A stretch of DNA of 64,000 nucleotides from contig NZ_VEEP01000001.1 in NCBI RefSeq assembly GCF_007678455.1, forward strand, positions 62,001-126,000, given 5' to 3'. Positions 42,763 through 52,538 of this stretch are shown here, piece after piece. Below the pieces are notes generated by a model, which made no database searches, was not told the origin of the DNA, and saw nothing but the letters and a program-made list of their open reading frames with translations. The position numbers were made by a program, and so were the translations under genes. Positions within the stretch are counted from its first letter, which is position 1. Each line of letters starts with the position of its first letter. The DNA is from Cytobacillus oceanisediminis 2691 (GTDB lineage Bacteria > Bacillota > Bacilli > Bacillales > Cytobacillaceae).

Positions 42763-44008
42763 TTTCTTAATCATCCTCAAGCATACATATATGAGCAAGC
42801 TTAAAACAAAATCCTTTCTGGTTACGACCATACTGACCGTCGGAATTATGCTGGCACTGACCAACATGACCAATATTATCGACTTTTTCAATAAGGGCGG
42901 TGACGCCGACAAAATTGCGGTGATTGATGGAACCGGAAAACTGTATGACCCCCTGAAAGAGCAGATGAAGATTATTAATGATGAACTTGTCCTGGAGAAG
43001 TACGATGGGAATGAAAAAAACGCCAGGAAAGCAGTGGAGGAAGGGAAATATAAGGGGCTTCTTGAATTAAGATTGAATGACGACGAGCTTCCGGCTGCTT
43101 CATACAAAGCAATGAGCATTGCTGATTCTGCCATTCCTGCAGACCTGCAGGCAGCATTGCAGCAGCTGAAAACGGCTATTGCTTCCACTCAGATCAACAT
43201 CGAGCCTGAACAATTGGAAAAATTATATGCACCGGTTGAATTCGAAAAAGCGGCTTTGGAAGAAGACGCCAAGACAGAAGAGGAATTGAATCAGGCACGA
43301 GGGCTTGTCTACGTCCTGCTCTTTATCATTTATTTTGCCGTCATCATGTACGCGAACATGATCGCCATGGAAGTCGCGACTGAAAAATCTTCACGAGTGA
43401 TGGAAATCATGATATCCAGTGTTTCGCCGATAAAACAAATGTTTGCGAAGATCCTCGGAATTGGGCTGTTAAGCCTGACTCAGCTCGCTGCCCTTCTGTT
43501 AGTCGGATATTTTTCAATCAAACAGAATCTTGAGAACATGGAAGGCGGGTTCTTCGAGTTTTTTGGCTTTGGAAATGTAGCGGGCAGCACGATTGCTTAC
43601 GCAGTGATTTTCTTCATATTAGGCTATTTCCTGTATGCGACAATGGCTGCGTTCCTGGGTTCCCTCGTAAGCAGGATCGAAGACGTTCAGCAAATGATCA
43701 CGCCAATGACACTGCTTGTGGTCGCCGGATTCATGATGGCGATGTTTGGCTTAGGCCAGCCTGAGGCACCGTTCGTAAAATATACATCGTTCATTCCGTT
43801 CTTCTCGCCGATGCTGATGTTCCTGCGGGTAGGAATGCTCAATATCCCTTTCTGGGAAATTGCCCTTTCAATCGGCATCCTGGTAGCGACAATTGCTTTC
43901 CTTGCCGTATTTGGTGCAAGGGTATACCGGGGAGGAGTGCTTATGTACGGTAAATCGAATTCCTTTAAGGATATTAAAAAGGCGCTTCAGTTAACGAGAA
44001 ACGAATAA
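42755..44008 (+). CDS. yhaP: ABC transporter permease YhaP (NatB-like)
   Basis: 417 residues. TM1 (about 15-35), then a large extracytoplasmic loop (~40-180) rich in acidic residues, then about five membrane segments from residue 185 (YVLLFIIYFAVIMYANMIAM onward) with MEVATEKSSRVMEIMISS, the ABC2_membrane_3 hallmark. Forms the channel for YhaQ. GTG 42746 upstream is too close to the site; ATG 42755 follows GTAGGTG by 6 nt. Confidence 0.9.
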   Translation: MNNFLIILKHTYMSKLKTKSFLVTTILTVGIMLALTNMTNIIDFFNKGGDADKIAVIDGTGKLYDPLKEQMKIINDELVLEKYDGNEKNARKAVEEGKYKGLLELRLNDDELPAASYKAMSIADSAIPADLQAALQQLKTAIASTQINIEPEQLEKLYAPVEFEKAALEEDAKTEEELNQARGLVYVLLFIIYFAVIMYANMIAMEVATEKSSRVMEIMISSVSPIKQMFAKILGIGLLSLTQLAALLLVGYFSIKQNLENMEGGFFEFFGFGNVAGSTIAYAVIFFILGYFLYATMAAFLGSLVSRIEDVQQMITPMTLLVVAGFMMAMFGLGQPEAPFVKYTSFIPFFSPMLMFLRVGMLNIPFWEIALSIGILVATIAFLAVFGARVYRGGVLMYGKSNSFKDIKKALQLTRNE

Positions 44009-44017
44009 TCGGACAAA

Positions 44018-44047
44018 AGCTGCAATTCATTTTGGATTGCGGTTTTT
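44018..44047 (+). terminator. terminator of yhaQP
   Basis: CTGCAATTC / GGATTGCGG imperfect stem, then TTTTTTAA. Confidence 0.7.
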
Positions 44048-44135
44048 TAATACAGGAATTCCGATATGCCTGGTTGAATATTTAATGATATTCATTAATG
44101 TTAATTATCCATTTAAATGAAGGAGAGTGTGCGAG

Positions 44136-44831
44136 TTGAAACAAATCATTGCAATGGGGGGCGGGGGATTCTCAATGGAACCGGAGAACCCGCTATTAGA
44201 TTTATATATACTTGGCCAGTCAGAAAAACAGAAGCCCAAGGTTTGCTTTGTTCCTACTGCAAGCGGGGATGCGGATGGTTATATTGAGAGATTTTATACC
44301 GCTTTCCAATCACATGAATGCATCCCTTCGCATCTATCCTTATTCAGACCGCCGTCTAGAGACCTGGAAGCCTTTGTGATGGGTCAGGACATTATATATG
44401 TCGGGGGAGGCAGCACAAAGAATCTCCTTGCGCTTTGGAAGGAATGGGAATTGGATAGCATCCTGCTCAAGGCCTGGGAGCAGGGCATCATCATGGCAGG
44501 AGTCAGTGCTGGATCGATTTGCTGGTTTGAAGAAGGTGTGACGGATTCCTATGGAGACGGCATGGAACCGCTGAAGAGCCTTGGCTTTTTAAAAGGAAGC
44601 AATTGCCCCCATTATGATGGAGAAGCGGAACGGCGTCCGGCTTATGAACAATTTGTCGCTTCAGGGAAGATTGCTGGCGGGTTCGCAGCCGATGATAGCG
44701 CGGCTTTGCATTTTATCGGTGAAGAACTGCTCAGGGTTGTGAGTTCAAGGACGGAGGCAAAAGCCTATCAAGTAAGTCTGGAAAATGGGAAATTCAAAGA
44801 AAGAGTGCTGGATACAATCTATCTTGGTTAA
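44136..44831 (+). CDS. peptidase S51 (peptidase E-like) protein
   Basis: 231 residues, class I glutamine-amidotransferase-like fold. The nucleophile motif GVSAGSICWF is present with Ser, plus VGGGSTKNLL (oxyanion side) and CPHYDGEAERR carrying the His. Peptidase E cleaves Asp-X dipeptides; relatives include cyanophycinase. The frame begins at GTG 44127, which overlaps AGGAGAG, so TTG 44136 with ~10-nt spacing was chosen. Stand-alone gene with its own terminator. Confidence 0.85.
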   Translation: MKQIIAMGGGGFSMEPENPLLDLYILGQSEKQKPKVCFVPTASGDADGYIERFYTAFQSHECIPSHLSLFRPPSRDLEAFVMGQDIIYVGGGSTKNLLALWKEWELDSILLKAWEQGIIMAGVSAGSICWFEEGVTDSYGDGMEPLKSLGFLKGSNCPHYDGEAERRPAYEQFVASGKIAGGFAADDSAALHFIGEELLRVVSSRTEAKAYQVSLENGKFKERVLDTIYLG

Positions 44832-44836
44832 AGCTG

Positions 44837-44870
44837 AACTGCAGTTCTCGAAAGGACTGCAGTTTTTTTG
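44837..44870 (+). terminator. intrinsic terminator
   Basis: AACTGCAGT / ACTGCAGTT perfect stem, ~10-nt loop, seven T. Confidence 0.9.
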
Positions 44871-44950
44871 CTGCAATCGGTATAAGAACGTGCATTCGTA
44901 TTTTTGGAATGGTAAAATAAACTTAAATATGAGGGGAAAGGAATATTCCA

Positions 44951-46174
44951 ATGAAACAGGTGAAGTTTTTACATACAGCCGACCTCCATCTGGACAGCCC
45001 GATGGTCGGCCTGAGGCATCTGCCCAAAGCCATTTTTCACCGGCTTCAGGAGAGCACTTTTAAAGCATTGAGCAATATTACGGATACAGCAATCAAACAG
45101 GAAGTGGATTTTGTTGTAATCGCCGGGGATCTGTATGATTCTGAAGACAGGAGCATTCGCGCCCAGGCTTTTTTCCGAAATGAAATGGCCAGGCTTGGCG
45201 AAAAAGGAATCAAGGTCTTTGCGATACACGGGAACCATGACCATCTTGGATCCCGCTCGATTACAATCGATTTTCCTGACAATGTGCATTTCTTTAATGA
45301 TCAGGTGGAAACAGCCGTCTTCAGCAAAGATGATGGCACACTCGTCCATTTATACGGTTTCAGCTATCCGGAGAGACATGTAATGGAACGGTGGATTGAG
45401 AAATATAAGAAGTCTGATGGCGCTGACTTTCACATTGGGCTGCTTCATGGACATTTTGAAGGGGCCAGTGACCATGGAAAATACGCACCCTTCAGGTTAG
45501 GGGATCTTATCGGCAAAGGATATGATTACTGGGCCCTTGGCCATATTCATAAAAGAGCGGTTTTATCTGAACAGCCATATATTGTCTATCCAGGTAACCC
45601 TCAGGGACGAAATAGGAAGGAACTGGGAGACAAGGGGGCTGCGATTGTCCAATTGACAGACACAGGTTCCGAAGTTTCTTTCATTGAAAGCGCTGATGTG
45701 ATCTGGGATGAACTGGTGATTGATGCCCAGGAGGCTGTGGGATTCAATATCCTTTATGACCAATGCCTCGCAGCCATTGATGGTAAAAGAACAGAAGGAA
45801 AAGGAGTTTTGCTTGATATCCACATAGAACGCCTTAATTCCAATCTTACAGATGTCATCGATAAAATAGCCAGTGGTGAATTGCTTGAACTGCTCCAGGA
45901 GAATGAAAAGGAAGAGGATTCTTTTGTCTGGGTCCACAGGCTCCGGTTTTCAGAAGAACTTGTGATTGATCGTGGGAACTTGATTAAACAAAGTGATTTT
46001 TATGAGGAATTATTCAGGACAATTGAACAGTATGGCGACTTAAATGAACCGTTGTCTCCATTATTCCGGCACAGTCAGGCACGAAGGCATCTGGATGTGT
46101 TGTCTGAAAACGAAAAAGAACAGCTGATCAAGGATGCTGAGCATCTCCTGCTCCGGCAGATGCTGGAAAAATAG
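44951..46174 (+). CDS. yhaO: SbcD-like DNA repair exonuclease YhaO
   Basis: 407 residues, calcineurin-type phosphoesterase with all metal motifs: TADLHLD, GDLYDSE, GNHDHLG, LLHGHFEG, and GHIHK. A C-terminal capping/accessory part (about 270-407) follows. With YhaN it forms an SbcCD/Mre11-Rad50-like nuclease that processes DNA ends and hairpins. The stop is 17 nt before the yhaN start, so the two are coupled. Confidence 0.92.
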   Translation: MKQVKFLHTADLHLDSPMVGLRHLPKAIFHRLQESTFKALSNITDTAIKQEVDFVVIAGDLYDSEDRSIRAQAFFRNEMARLGEKGIKVFAIHGNHDHLGSRSITIDFPDNVHFFNDQVETAVFSKDDGTLVHLYGFSYPERHVMERWIEKYKKSDGADFHIGLLHGHFEGASDHGKYAPFRLGDLIGKGYDYWALGHIHKRAVLSEQPYIVYPGNPQGRNRKELGDKGAAIVQLTDTGSEVSFIESADVIWDELVIDAQEAVGFNILYDQCLAAIDGKRTEGKGVLLDIHIERLNSNLTDVIDKIASGELLELLQENEKEEDSFVWVHRLRFSEELVIDRGNLIKQSDFYEELFRTIEQYGDLNEPLSPLFRHSQARRHLDVLSENEKEQLIKDAEHLLLRQMLEK

Positions 46175-46191
46175 TGAAAGGAGGCAATGTG

Positions 46192-49100
46192 ATGAAGCTT
46201 ATTGAATTGCATATATACGGGTACGGCAAGCTTGAGGATTATGTGATCAAGTCGATGGATCGATTTGAGGTTTTTTATGGCGAAAATGAAGCTGGAAAGT
46301 CCACGATCATGTCATTCATCCACAGTATCCTGTTCGGTTTCCCGGCCAGGCAGAGTTCAGAAATCCGCTATGAGCCGAAAAATAACCCTAAGTATGGTGG
46401 GAAGATTAAAGCCTTTTTTCCTGAAAGAGGAGTCGCGGTCATCGAAAGGGTGAAAGGAAAGGCCGCAGGGGATGTAACTGTATCGCTTGAAGATGGGACA
46501 ATCGGTGGGGAAGAGCTGCTGAAGGATCTGTTGAAAAGAATGGATAAAGGCATCTTTCAGGCGATCTTTTCTTTTAATGTTCATGGACTGCAAAATATAC
46601 ATGCGCTGAAGGGGGAAGATCTCGGCAGATATTTATTTTCTGCGGGAACGATTGGTACGGATAAACTCTTCAATACTGAAAGCTATCTGCTAAAGGAAAT
46701 GGAGCAGCGTTTCAAACCAGGCGGGAGACGGCCTCTGTTAAATGAAAAAATGAAGGAACTGAAGGAAGTCCAGGCTTCGCTAAAAAATGCTGAGCAGCAA
46801 AATGATCAGTATTCACAGTGGGTGAAAGATAAAGAAGAACTTGAAAACAATATAGCCAGGCTCGAGGGCGAAATTGGCCGGCTGGAGCAAATAGGAGTGA
46901 AGCTGCGTGAATACAAGCGAAACGAAAAGCTTGTCATTGAAGCTGCTGCATTAGAGAGAAAAATCCAGGAGCTGGATCAATCATTTTTTCCGGAAGACGG
47001 CCTTAACCGACTTGAGAAATTGGACGAGAAGCTTAAGCAAATCCATACAAGAATACTGACACTGAAAGAAAAACAGCAAAAGGGTCAGGCTGATTTGGAA
47101 AAAAACAGGCCGGACTTCGAACTGATTGGGATGGAAACGGAAATCAACGCCCGGGTCGAGAATCTTCCATTATATGATCAGCTAAATCAGGAAAAAAGAC
47201 TGCTAGAATCAAAAGTTGAAGAAATATCCGAAGAAATCAGCTTGATTAATGACCAGCTCCATGCAGATTTCGACGAAGAAAGTATACAGGATATCAACAC
47301 GAGCATTTTTATTAAGGATGAGGTTGAAAAACTGCAACAGGCGCAACAGAGATCAAGTGATAAGAAACTGCAGCTGGAAGAAGATTTTGACGAGGAAAAA
47401 CGCGCACTCGCGGAACTGGAAGAACATGCTGATACCGTAAAAGGACAATTGCTTGATGAAGTTAGGCGCAATCAGCTGATGAAAGAACTGGACCTGCTTG
47501 AAAATAGAGAGAGAATCCGTTCTGAATGGCAGCATGTCACAGACCAGATTGAAGGAGTCAAAGCCCGGGAGGCAACAGAGCAAACCAGGAATAAAAAGCA
47601 ACAAAAGAATGCACGTAAGCAATCGCTCCTTCTTGGGGGAATCTTCCTCATTGTTTTAATCTGGGGAATTGCTAATGGAACTTGGCTTTTGGCTGGTGTA
47701 GGGGTTGCCGGCTTGATTTTTCTGGCGGTTGGGCTGCTCAAGTCAGCAGATGATACAGAAGGAGACCATTCTGCGGATGCAGTGTTCCTGTCAAAGTTGA
47801 TTGAGCGGGAAAGGTCGTTGAAAGAAATTTTGAACAGCCAGCCGGGAGGCAATCTATTTTCAATTAAGAGCCTGTTGGCGAAGGACGAAGAAGCACAGCT
47901 TCTCCACCGCGAGCTGCAAGTTAAGATTGGGCAGCAGCAGCAACGTTTTGAAAAGGTTGTTCAGCAATTTGAAGTGTGGGAAGCAGATAACGTCTCTTTG
48001 AGCCAGAAAAAGGGCGAATTATTGAGGCAATTCGGACTGGAAGAGATTGACGGTCCAATAAAGTTATTGGATGCTTTTCAGTTACTGGAAAAGCAAAAAC
48101 AATACTTCCGTGATCGAAAGCGAACAAGAGAAAACCTGAAGAAAGTTACCCTATCATTGAAAGATATGGAAGACAGCCTTAAAGTGCTTGCTGAGCGTTT
48201 TCTGCAAAATGTCAATCTTCCTCCAGTGGAAGCAGCAGGGTTATTGAAGCGGGCTTTGCGTGAAGCATTGGAGCAGCAGACGGAATATCGTGAATTGGAA
48301 GCAAAACTGGCTGAGCTTGGAGAAGAGCTCGCTGCACTTGAAAAGGAAGAATTGATCTTAAGCGAAGAGAAGGCAGGATTATTGGCTCAGGCTGATACGG
48401 AGCGTGAGGATGAATTCAGGCTGAAAGCGAAAAATGCTGAACTGCTGAAAGGCTGGTCAGCAAGGCATGAGGATATCGTTCATCAATTGTTCGCTTCGGG
48501 CATAAGCGAAGAGGACAGGGAGAAAATCCTGACAGGCATTTCGCTTGAGGAACAAATAGAGGGAAATTCAGTGAAGCTGGAAGCGTGCAAGCGGGATCTG
48601 ACGCAGCAGTTTGATTCCATTGCTGATGTGAAGCATAAGATGAAGATAATCGAAGAGGGAGGCATATATAGCGAACTTCTCCATAAATATCGGCAGCTGC
48701 AGCATGAATTTGCTGAAGATGCAAAGGAATGGGGAAAGTTTGCAGTCGCCGGGGACATGCTCTCGAAAACAATCGGGCGGTATAAAGAAGAACGGATGCC
48801 GAGGATGCTTGCCAAGGCAGAAAGTTTCCTATCGATTTTGACAGATGGCGTTTATGGGAAAATCATACCCCAGCCTTCTGGCAGCGGTTTTCTGATAGAA
48901 AGGGAGGATCATGCATTATTTGAAGCGAATGAGCTAAGCCAGGCGACGGCAGAACAAGTATATGTGTCGATCAGGCTGGCACTTGCCGCTGTGCATCATG
49001 ACCGTTATCCATTTCCGATCATCATTGATGACAGCTTTGTCAATTTTGATCATAAGAGGACAGCCCGCGTGATCCAACTGCTTAGGGAAATGAGCAATCA

Positions 49101-49200
49101 AAACCAGATTTTGATATTTACATGCCATCGCCATCTTTTGGACTATTTTTCAGGTAATGAAATTGTGCATATGGGAGAAACAAGCAAAAATACAGTTTAA
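46192..49200 (+). CDS. yhaN: SbcC/Rad50-like ATPase YhaN
   Basis: 1002 residues. Walker A GENEAGKST at about residue 30, long coiled coils (about 170-450 and 540-820), a hydrophobic pair of segments near 480-520 (LLLGGIFLIVLIWGIANGTW), then the C-terminal signature and Walker B IIIDDSFVNFDHKR. The membrane-like segments inside the coiled coil distinguish YhaN from classical SbcC and suggest membrane-anchored DNA processing. Partner of YhaO. GGAGG 8 nt before ATG 46192; the earlier ATG at 46174 lies in the yhaO stop. Confidence 0.9.
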   Translation: MKLIELHIYGYGKLEDYVIKSMDRFEVFYGENEAGKSTIMSFIHSILFGFPARQSSEIRYEPKNNPKYGGKIKAFFPERGVAVIERVKGKAAGDVTVSLEDGTIGGEELLKDLLKRMDKGIFQAIFSFNVHGLQNIHALKGEDLGRYLFSAGTIGTDKLFNTESYLLKEMEQRFKPGGRRPLLNEKMKELKEVQASLKNAEQQNDQYSQWVKDKEELENNIARLEGEIGRLEQIGVKLREYKRNEKLVIEAAALERKIQELDQSFFPEDGLNRLEKLDEKLKQIHTRILTLKEKQQKGQADLEKNRPDFELIGMETEINARVENLPLYDQLNQEKRLLESKVEEISEEISLINDQLHADFDEESIQDINTSIFIKDEVEKLQQAQQRSSDKKLQLEEDFDEEKRALAELEEHADTVKGQLLDEVRRNQLMKELDLLENRERIRSEWQHVTDQIEGVKAREATEQTRNKKQQKNARKQSLLLGGIFLIVLIWGIANGTWLLAGVGVAGLIFLAVGLLKSADDTEGDHSADAVFLSKLIERERSLKEILNSQPGGNLFSIKSLLAKDEEAQLLHRELQVKIGQQQQRFEKVVQQFEVWEADNVSLSQKKGELLRQFGLEEIDGPIKLLDAFQLLEKQKQYFRDRKRTRENLKKVTLSLKDMEDSLKVLAERFLQNVNLPPVEAAGLLKRALREALEQQTEYRELEAKLAELGEELAALEKEELILSEEKAGLLAQADTEREDEFRLKAKNAELLKGWSARHEDIVHQLFASGISEEDREKILTGISLEEQIEGNSVKLEACKRDLTQQFDSIADVKHKMKIIEEGGIYSELLHKYRQLQHEFAEDAKEWGKFAVAGDMLSKTIGRYKEERMPRMLAKAESFLSILTDGVYGKIIPQPSGSGFLIEREDHALFEANELSQATAEQVYVSIRLALAAVHHDRYPFPIIIDDSFVNFDHKRTARVIQLLREMSNQNQILIFTCHRHLLDYFSGNEIVHMGETSKNTV

Positions 49201-49274
49201 AATAGCAGGGTCAGAGAATCAGAACAATAGATTCTGTATGTTATACTGTTGCAGAGAGGAGAGGGCGGTTAACG

Positions 49275-50219
49275 ATGAATAAAGGAATTTTGAATCACGA
49301 AACAGGGGAACAGGTTGAGCTGTTTTTACTGGTAAAACACTCGTCAAAAGGGATTGCCAGCAATGGTAAGCCATTTTTGACACTTATCCTCCAGGACCAG
49401 AGCGGAGACATCGAGGCGAAACTATGGGATGTTTCACCGGAAGATGAAACGATGTATGCTGCCGAAAGCATTGTAAAGGTACAGGGGGACATCCAGAACT
49501 ATCGGGGGCGTAATCAGCTGAAGATCAGGCAAATTCGTCCGGCTTCCGAAGCTGACTCTGTAAAACTCTCGGATTTCCTTGAAACAGCTCCTGTCAGCCA
49601 GGACGAAATGAGCAGCAAGCTTACGCAATATATTTTCGAAATGAAAAATCCAAATATCCAGAGAATCACCAGACATTTATTGAAAAAGAACATGAACGCA
49701 TTCATGGAGTATCCGGCAGCGACAAAGAATCATCATGAATTTGTATCAGGTCTTGCCTACCATGTGACCTCCATGCTGGACCTAGCAAAGTCAATCGCAA
49801 CACTCTACCCGAGTCTTGATAAGGACCTTTTGTACGCTGGAGTCATCCTTCATGATCTCGGAAAAGTCATAGAGCTTTCCGGACCTATTTCAACGACATA
49901 CACAGTAGAAGGCAATCTTCTCGGACATATATCGATCATGGTCAACGAAATTGGCAAGGCAGCGGATGAATTGGGGATCTCAGGTGAAGAAGTAATGATC
50001 CTTCAGCATATGGTCCTCAGTCATCACGGCAAAGCAGAATGGGGCAGTCCAAAACCTCCGATGATCAAAGAGGCGGAAATCCTGCATTATATCGATAATC
50101 TCGATGCGAAAATGAACATGCTCGACCGAGCGCTTTCAAGGGTGAAACCAGGTGAGTTTTCTGAAAGAGTGTTTGCACTTGATAACCGGTCATTTTATAA
50201 GCCTGTATTCCATAAGTAA
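49275..50219 (+). CDS. yhaM: 3'-5' exonuclease YhaM
   Basis: 314 residues: an N-terminal OB-fold ([20 protein letters not shown]) and a C-terminal HD domain with [11 protein letters not shown] and VILHDLGK plus a later [10 protein letters not shown]. It degrades RNA and single-stranded DNA 3' to 5' in B. subtilis. Transcribed after yhaN with a 74-nt gap; GGAGAGGGCGG supports the ATG. Its operon partners are DNA-end enzymes. Confidence 0.93.
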   Translation: MNKGILNHETGEQVELFLLVKHSSKGIASNGKPFLTLILQDQSGDIEAKLWDVSPEDETMYAAESIVKVQGDIQNYRGRNQLKIRQIRPASEADSVKLSDFLETAPVSQDEMSSKLTQYIFEMKNPNIQRITRHLLKKNMNAFMEYPAATKNHHEFVSGLAYHVTSMLDLAKSIATLYPSLDKDLLYAGVILHDLGKVIELSGPISTTYTVEGNLLGHISIMVNEIGKAADELGISGEEVMILQHMVLSHHGKAEWGSPKPPMIKEAEILHYIDNLDAKMNMLDRALSRVKPGEFSERVFALDNRSFYKPVFHK

Positions 50220-50225
50220 GAATCT

Positions 50226-50252
50226 AAACCCCTGCCAAACTGTGCAGGGGTT
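50226..50252 (+). terminator. terminator after yhaM
   Basis: AACCCCTGC / GCAGGGGTT stem, then TCTTCTT. Confidence 0.75.
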
Positions 50253-50397
50253 TCTTCTTCATTGAAGGGGATAAAGGTTATAACCGTCTTTAACTATCAA
50301 CGCTAATTTCTGCGGCAATGGCATATTCTTAATTAAAGCCACATATGTTTTCTGTAAGAGTTCAATTTGGACAACCTTTAAATGGAGGGTATGAAAA

Positions 50398-50580
50398 ATG
50401 TCAATTCCAATCTGGGTAATAGCAGTCGCAGCAGGGATCGTATTCAGCGCGTTCATGGCGGTCAAAACAGGAAAAGAGGAAAGAGAACAAGAAATGGAAA
50501 GCATTGAACGAGAGGGCGAGCTCTATATGAAACGGCTCGAGCGGGAAAAAGAACGACGTGAAAATTCGGCAGAAGCATAA
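50398..50580 (+). CDS. yhaL: sporulation protein YhaL
   Basis: 60 residues: one N-terminal membrane helix (IWVIAVAAGIVFSAFMAV) and a highly charged helical tail (EREQEMESIEREGELYMKRL). Matches the YhaL family in size, layout and place between yhaM and prsA. It is sporulation-linked in B. subtilis; role unknown. GGAGGG site upstream. Confidence 0.85.
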   Translation: MSIPIWVIAVAAGIVFSAFMAVKTGKEEREQEMESIEREGELYMKRLEREKERRENSAEA

Positions 50581-50620
50581 AAAAGCACTGGCTCCAGAAT
50601 TTCGGAGCCAGTGCTTTTTT
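50580..50620. terminator. bidirectional terminator between yhaL and prsA
   Basis: AAAAGCACTGGCTCC / GGAGCCAGTGCTTTT perfect 15-bp stem with A and T tails. Confidence 0.93.
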
Positions 50621-50640
50621 TATGAGATCAGCCTGTCTAA

Positions 50641-51522
50641 TTATGGCTGTGTTGGTGCTTCTGCTTCAGGGAACTCTGCAGCGCCTTTAAGGTCTTTATC
50701 CTTGATCTTAACATTTGCTTTGTCAAGCTCACGCTTCAGTACTTCCTGGATTTTATTAGAGTCAAGCTGTGCTAGCTTTAGGTCATACTCTAATTTGTCC
50801 TTCATTTTATCGTATGATTCTTTTTCTTTCTTCTCTGTGACCTTGATGATGTGGAAGCCGTGCTGTGATTTGACAGGTCCACTGATTTCATTCACGTCAA
50901 GAGCATAGGCAGCCTCTTCGAATTCAGGAACCATTTTGCCAGGTCCGAAGAACCCAAGGTCTCCGCCATTTGCAGCTGAACCAGGGTCTTGAGAATACTC
51001 CTTCGCCAGGTCTTCGAACTTCGCGCCTTCATCGAGCTTTTTCTTGACTTCCTTAGCAGTCGCTTCATCTTTTACAAGGATGTGGCTCGCCTTGATTTCA
51101 GGCTTGTACTCCTCATAACGTTTCTTGACCTCTGCTTCACTAACCTTTACATCTTTAAGGGCTGCTTTTTCCATAAGCAGCTGGTCTTTAAGCACTGCTT
51201 TTAACTCTTCCTCATCCTTAAGCTGGTTCTGCTGAAGTACTAGCTCAAAGTTATCTCCTAGCTCTTCTTTAAGCTCGGCCACTTTTTGTTCAACTTCTTT
51301 GTCAGTTACCTTATAGTTCTTTGAAAGAACTTTTTGGTAAAGCATTTCCTGGAGCGCTTGCTCCCCATATTTTTCCTTCATTGATTGATAAAGTTCTTCT
51401 TTAGTAATATTACCTGCTTTTGACTCAACGATTACTTCAGAAGAATCTGCATTATCATTACTGCATGCGCCTAATCCCATGACTCCGGCCGCAACCGTGA
51501 GGGAAATGATCATTTTTTTCAT
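50641..51522 (-). CDS. prsA: foldase lipoprotein PrsA
   Basis: 293 residues. Lipoprotein signal MKKMIISLTVAAGVMGLGAC with lipobox LGAC (Cys20), an N-terminal chaperone-like helical part, a central parvulin PPIase domain (about 135-225: IKASHILVKDEATAKEV, FGPGKMVPEFEEAAYAL, HGFHIIKV), and a Pro-rich C terminus. It folds secreted proteins outside the membrane. ATG 51522 has AGGAG 9 nt upstream. Position next to yhaL as in B. subtilis, where it is essential. Confidence 0.96.
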   Translation of the reverse strand: MKKMIISLTVAAGVMGLGACSNDNADSSEVIVESKAGNITKEELYQSMKEKYGEQALQEMLYQKVLSKNYKVTDKEVEQKVAELKEELGDNFELVLQQNQLKDEEELKAVLKDQLLMEKAALKDVKVSEAEVKKRYEEYKPEIKASHILVKDEATAKEVKKKLDEGAKFEDLAKEYSQDPGSAANGGDLGFFGPGKMVPEFEEAAYALDVNEISGPVKSQHGFHIIKVTEKKEKESYDKMKDKLEYDLKLAQLDSNKIQEVLKRELDKANVKIKDKDLKGAAEFPEAEAPTQP

Positions 51523-51712
51523 GGTGAACAACTCCTAAAAAGAAAATTCGAGTGGCCGTTTTTATCCACAAAGTCTACTATACCATATTTTTAATTTTCC
51601 ACAAAAAATAAACACTGGATTTATTTTACTATTCTGGAGGGATGGGCGGATATCTATACCGTTTGTTCACATGTGCATAGGATGTAAGGAAGAGAAAAAG
51701 GAGGTATTTGTC

Positions 51713-51793
51713 ATGGGCCACTATAATTCAGGATTTGCCTTGATAGTTGTCTTGTTCATTTTGCTGATTGTTGTTGGTGCAGCTTACCTTTAA
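51713..51793 (+). CDS. YjcZ-family sporulation peptide 1
   Basis: 26 residues: MGHYNSGFALIVVLFILL then IVVGAAYL, a single membrane helix after a short polar start. GGAGG 7 nt upstream. Near-identical in its core to the next two peptides, showing recent tandem duplication. YjcZ-family peptides are spore-associated in Bacillus. Confidence 0.8.
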   Translation: MGHYNSGFALIVVLFILLIVVGAAYL

Positions 51794-51886
51794 ACAACAA
51801 AATGCATGGAAAGCAGGATAACTGCCTATGCGGAAATGAACTTGCTTGAATAAGATATCATAACCACTTTGGAAGGAGGTGTTAAT

Positions 51887-51970
51887 ATGGGTGCAGGATA
51901 CGGCGGCGGCTTTGCGTTAATTGTCGTGTTATTCATTCTGTTAATCATCGTGGGTGCAGCTTGGCTTTAA
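51887..51970 (+). CDS. YjcZ-family sporulation peptide 2
   Basis: 27 residues: MGAGYGGGFALIVVLFILL then IIVGAAWL. GGAAGGAGG upstream. The GYGGGFAL start is the family hallmark. Confidence 0.85.
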   Translation: MGAGYGGGFALIVVLFILLIIVGAAWL

Positions 51971-52061
51971 TTTCTGAGTAGAGTATGGGGGTGCTCTCGT
52001 CCCCCATATTTCTGACACATGTTATTAAAGCAAGTTCTTAAAGCAGAAAGGAGGAACCTCA

Positions 52062-52154
52062 ATGTCTGGAGGAGGCTTTGGATACGGCGGCGGCTTTGCA
52101 TTGCTAGTTGTCTTGTTCATTCTGTTAATCATCATCGGTGCATCTTGGCTGTAA
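52062..52154 (+). CDS. YjcZ-family sporulation peptide 3
   Basis: 30 residues: MSGGGFGYGGGFALLVVLF then ILLIIIGASWL. AAAGGAGG upstream. Ends the three-gene run; the longest Gly-rich start of the three. Confidence 0.85.
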   Translation: MSGGGFGYGGGFALLVVLFILLIIIGASWL

Positions 52155-52219
52155 GATTTGATGAGGCGATGCTTTCTGCATGCCTGATTAATAAAAATAG
52201 TCTTTGTGGAGACCGAAAA

Positions 52220-52251
52220 TAAAAAGCGGTGAGGATGTCCTCACCGCTTAA
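52220..52251. terminator. terminator after the YjcZ genes
   Basis: AAAGCGGTGAGGA / TCCTCACCGCTT perfect stem with a 2-nt centre, A-rich before, weak TTAATTT tail. Confidence 0.7.
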
Positions 52252-52284
52252 TTTATGTTAATAGTATTTTATGATTTCAACTTC

Positions 52285-52538
52285 GAGAAATGTCTAGTTC
52301 CAGCGCCTAGCACCTCGAGACGCTTGGCTAGTGTCGCCTCCTAGAAACTCCGAAACTTCAACTCCGTCGGCAGAAGCAAAAAGCGCTTCTTTGTCGGACT
52401 CTCCAGTTTCTGCGTTTCTGAACAGTCGGCTATACTTTTCGGTTTCGGTCCTGCCAATGAAGTCAAAGAACGACTTCACTGTCATGCCCTCCAGCGCTTG
52501 TCGAAGCTGACCACGGCGCTTACGCTTTTCGTATGTAG
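52285..52538. repeat. dispersed Bacillus-type intergenic repeat with inverted ends
   Basis: Left end TGTCTAGTTCCAGCGCCTAG and right end CCAGCGCTTGTCGAAGCTGA followed by CCACGGCGCTTACGCTTTT resemble a GC-rich repeat common in Bacillus/Geobacillus intergenic DNA (recalled, not searched). Inner hairpins: GAAGC-AAAAA-GCGCTTC and GAAGTC-AAAGAAC-GACTTC. An 82-codon minus-strand frame across it is Arg/Lys rich at one end and is judged not to be a gene. Confidence 0.6.
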
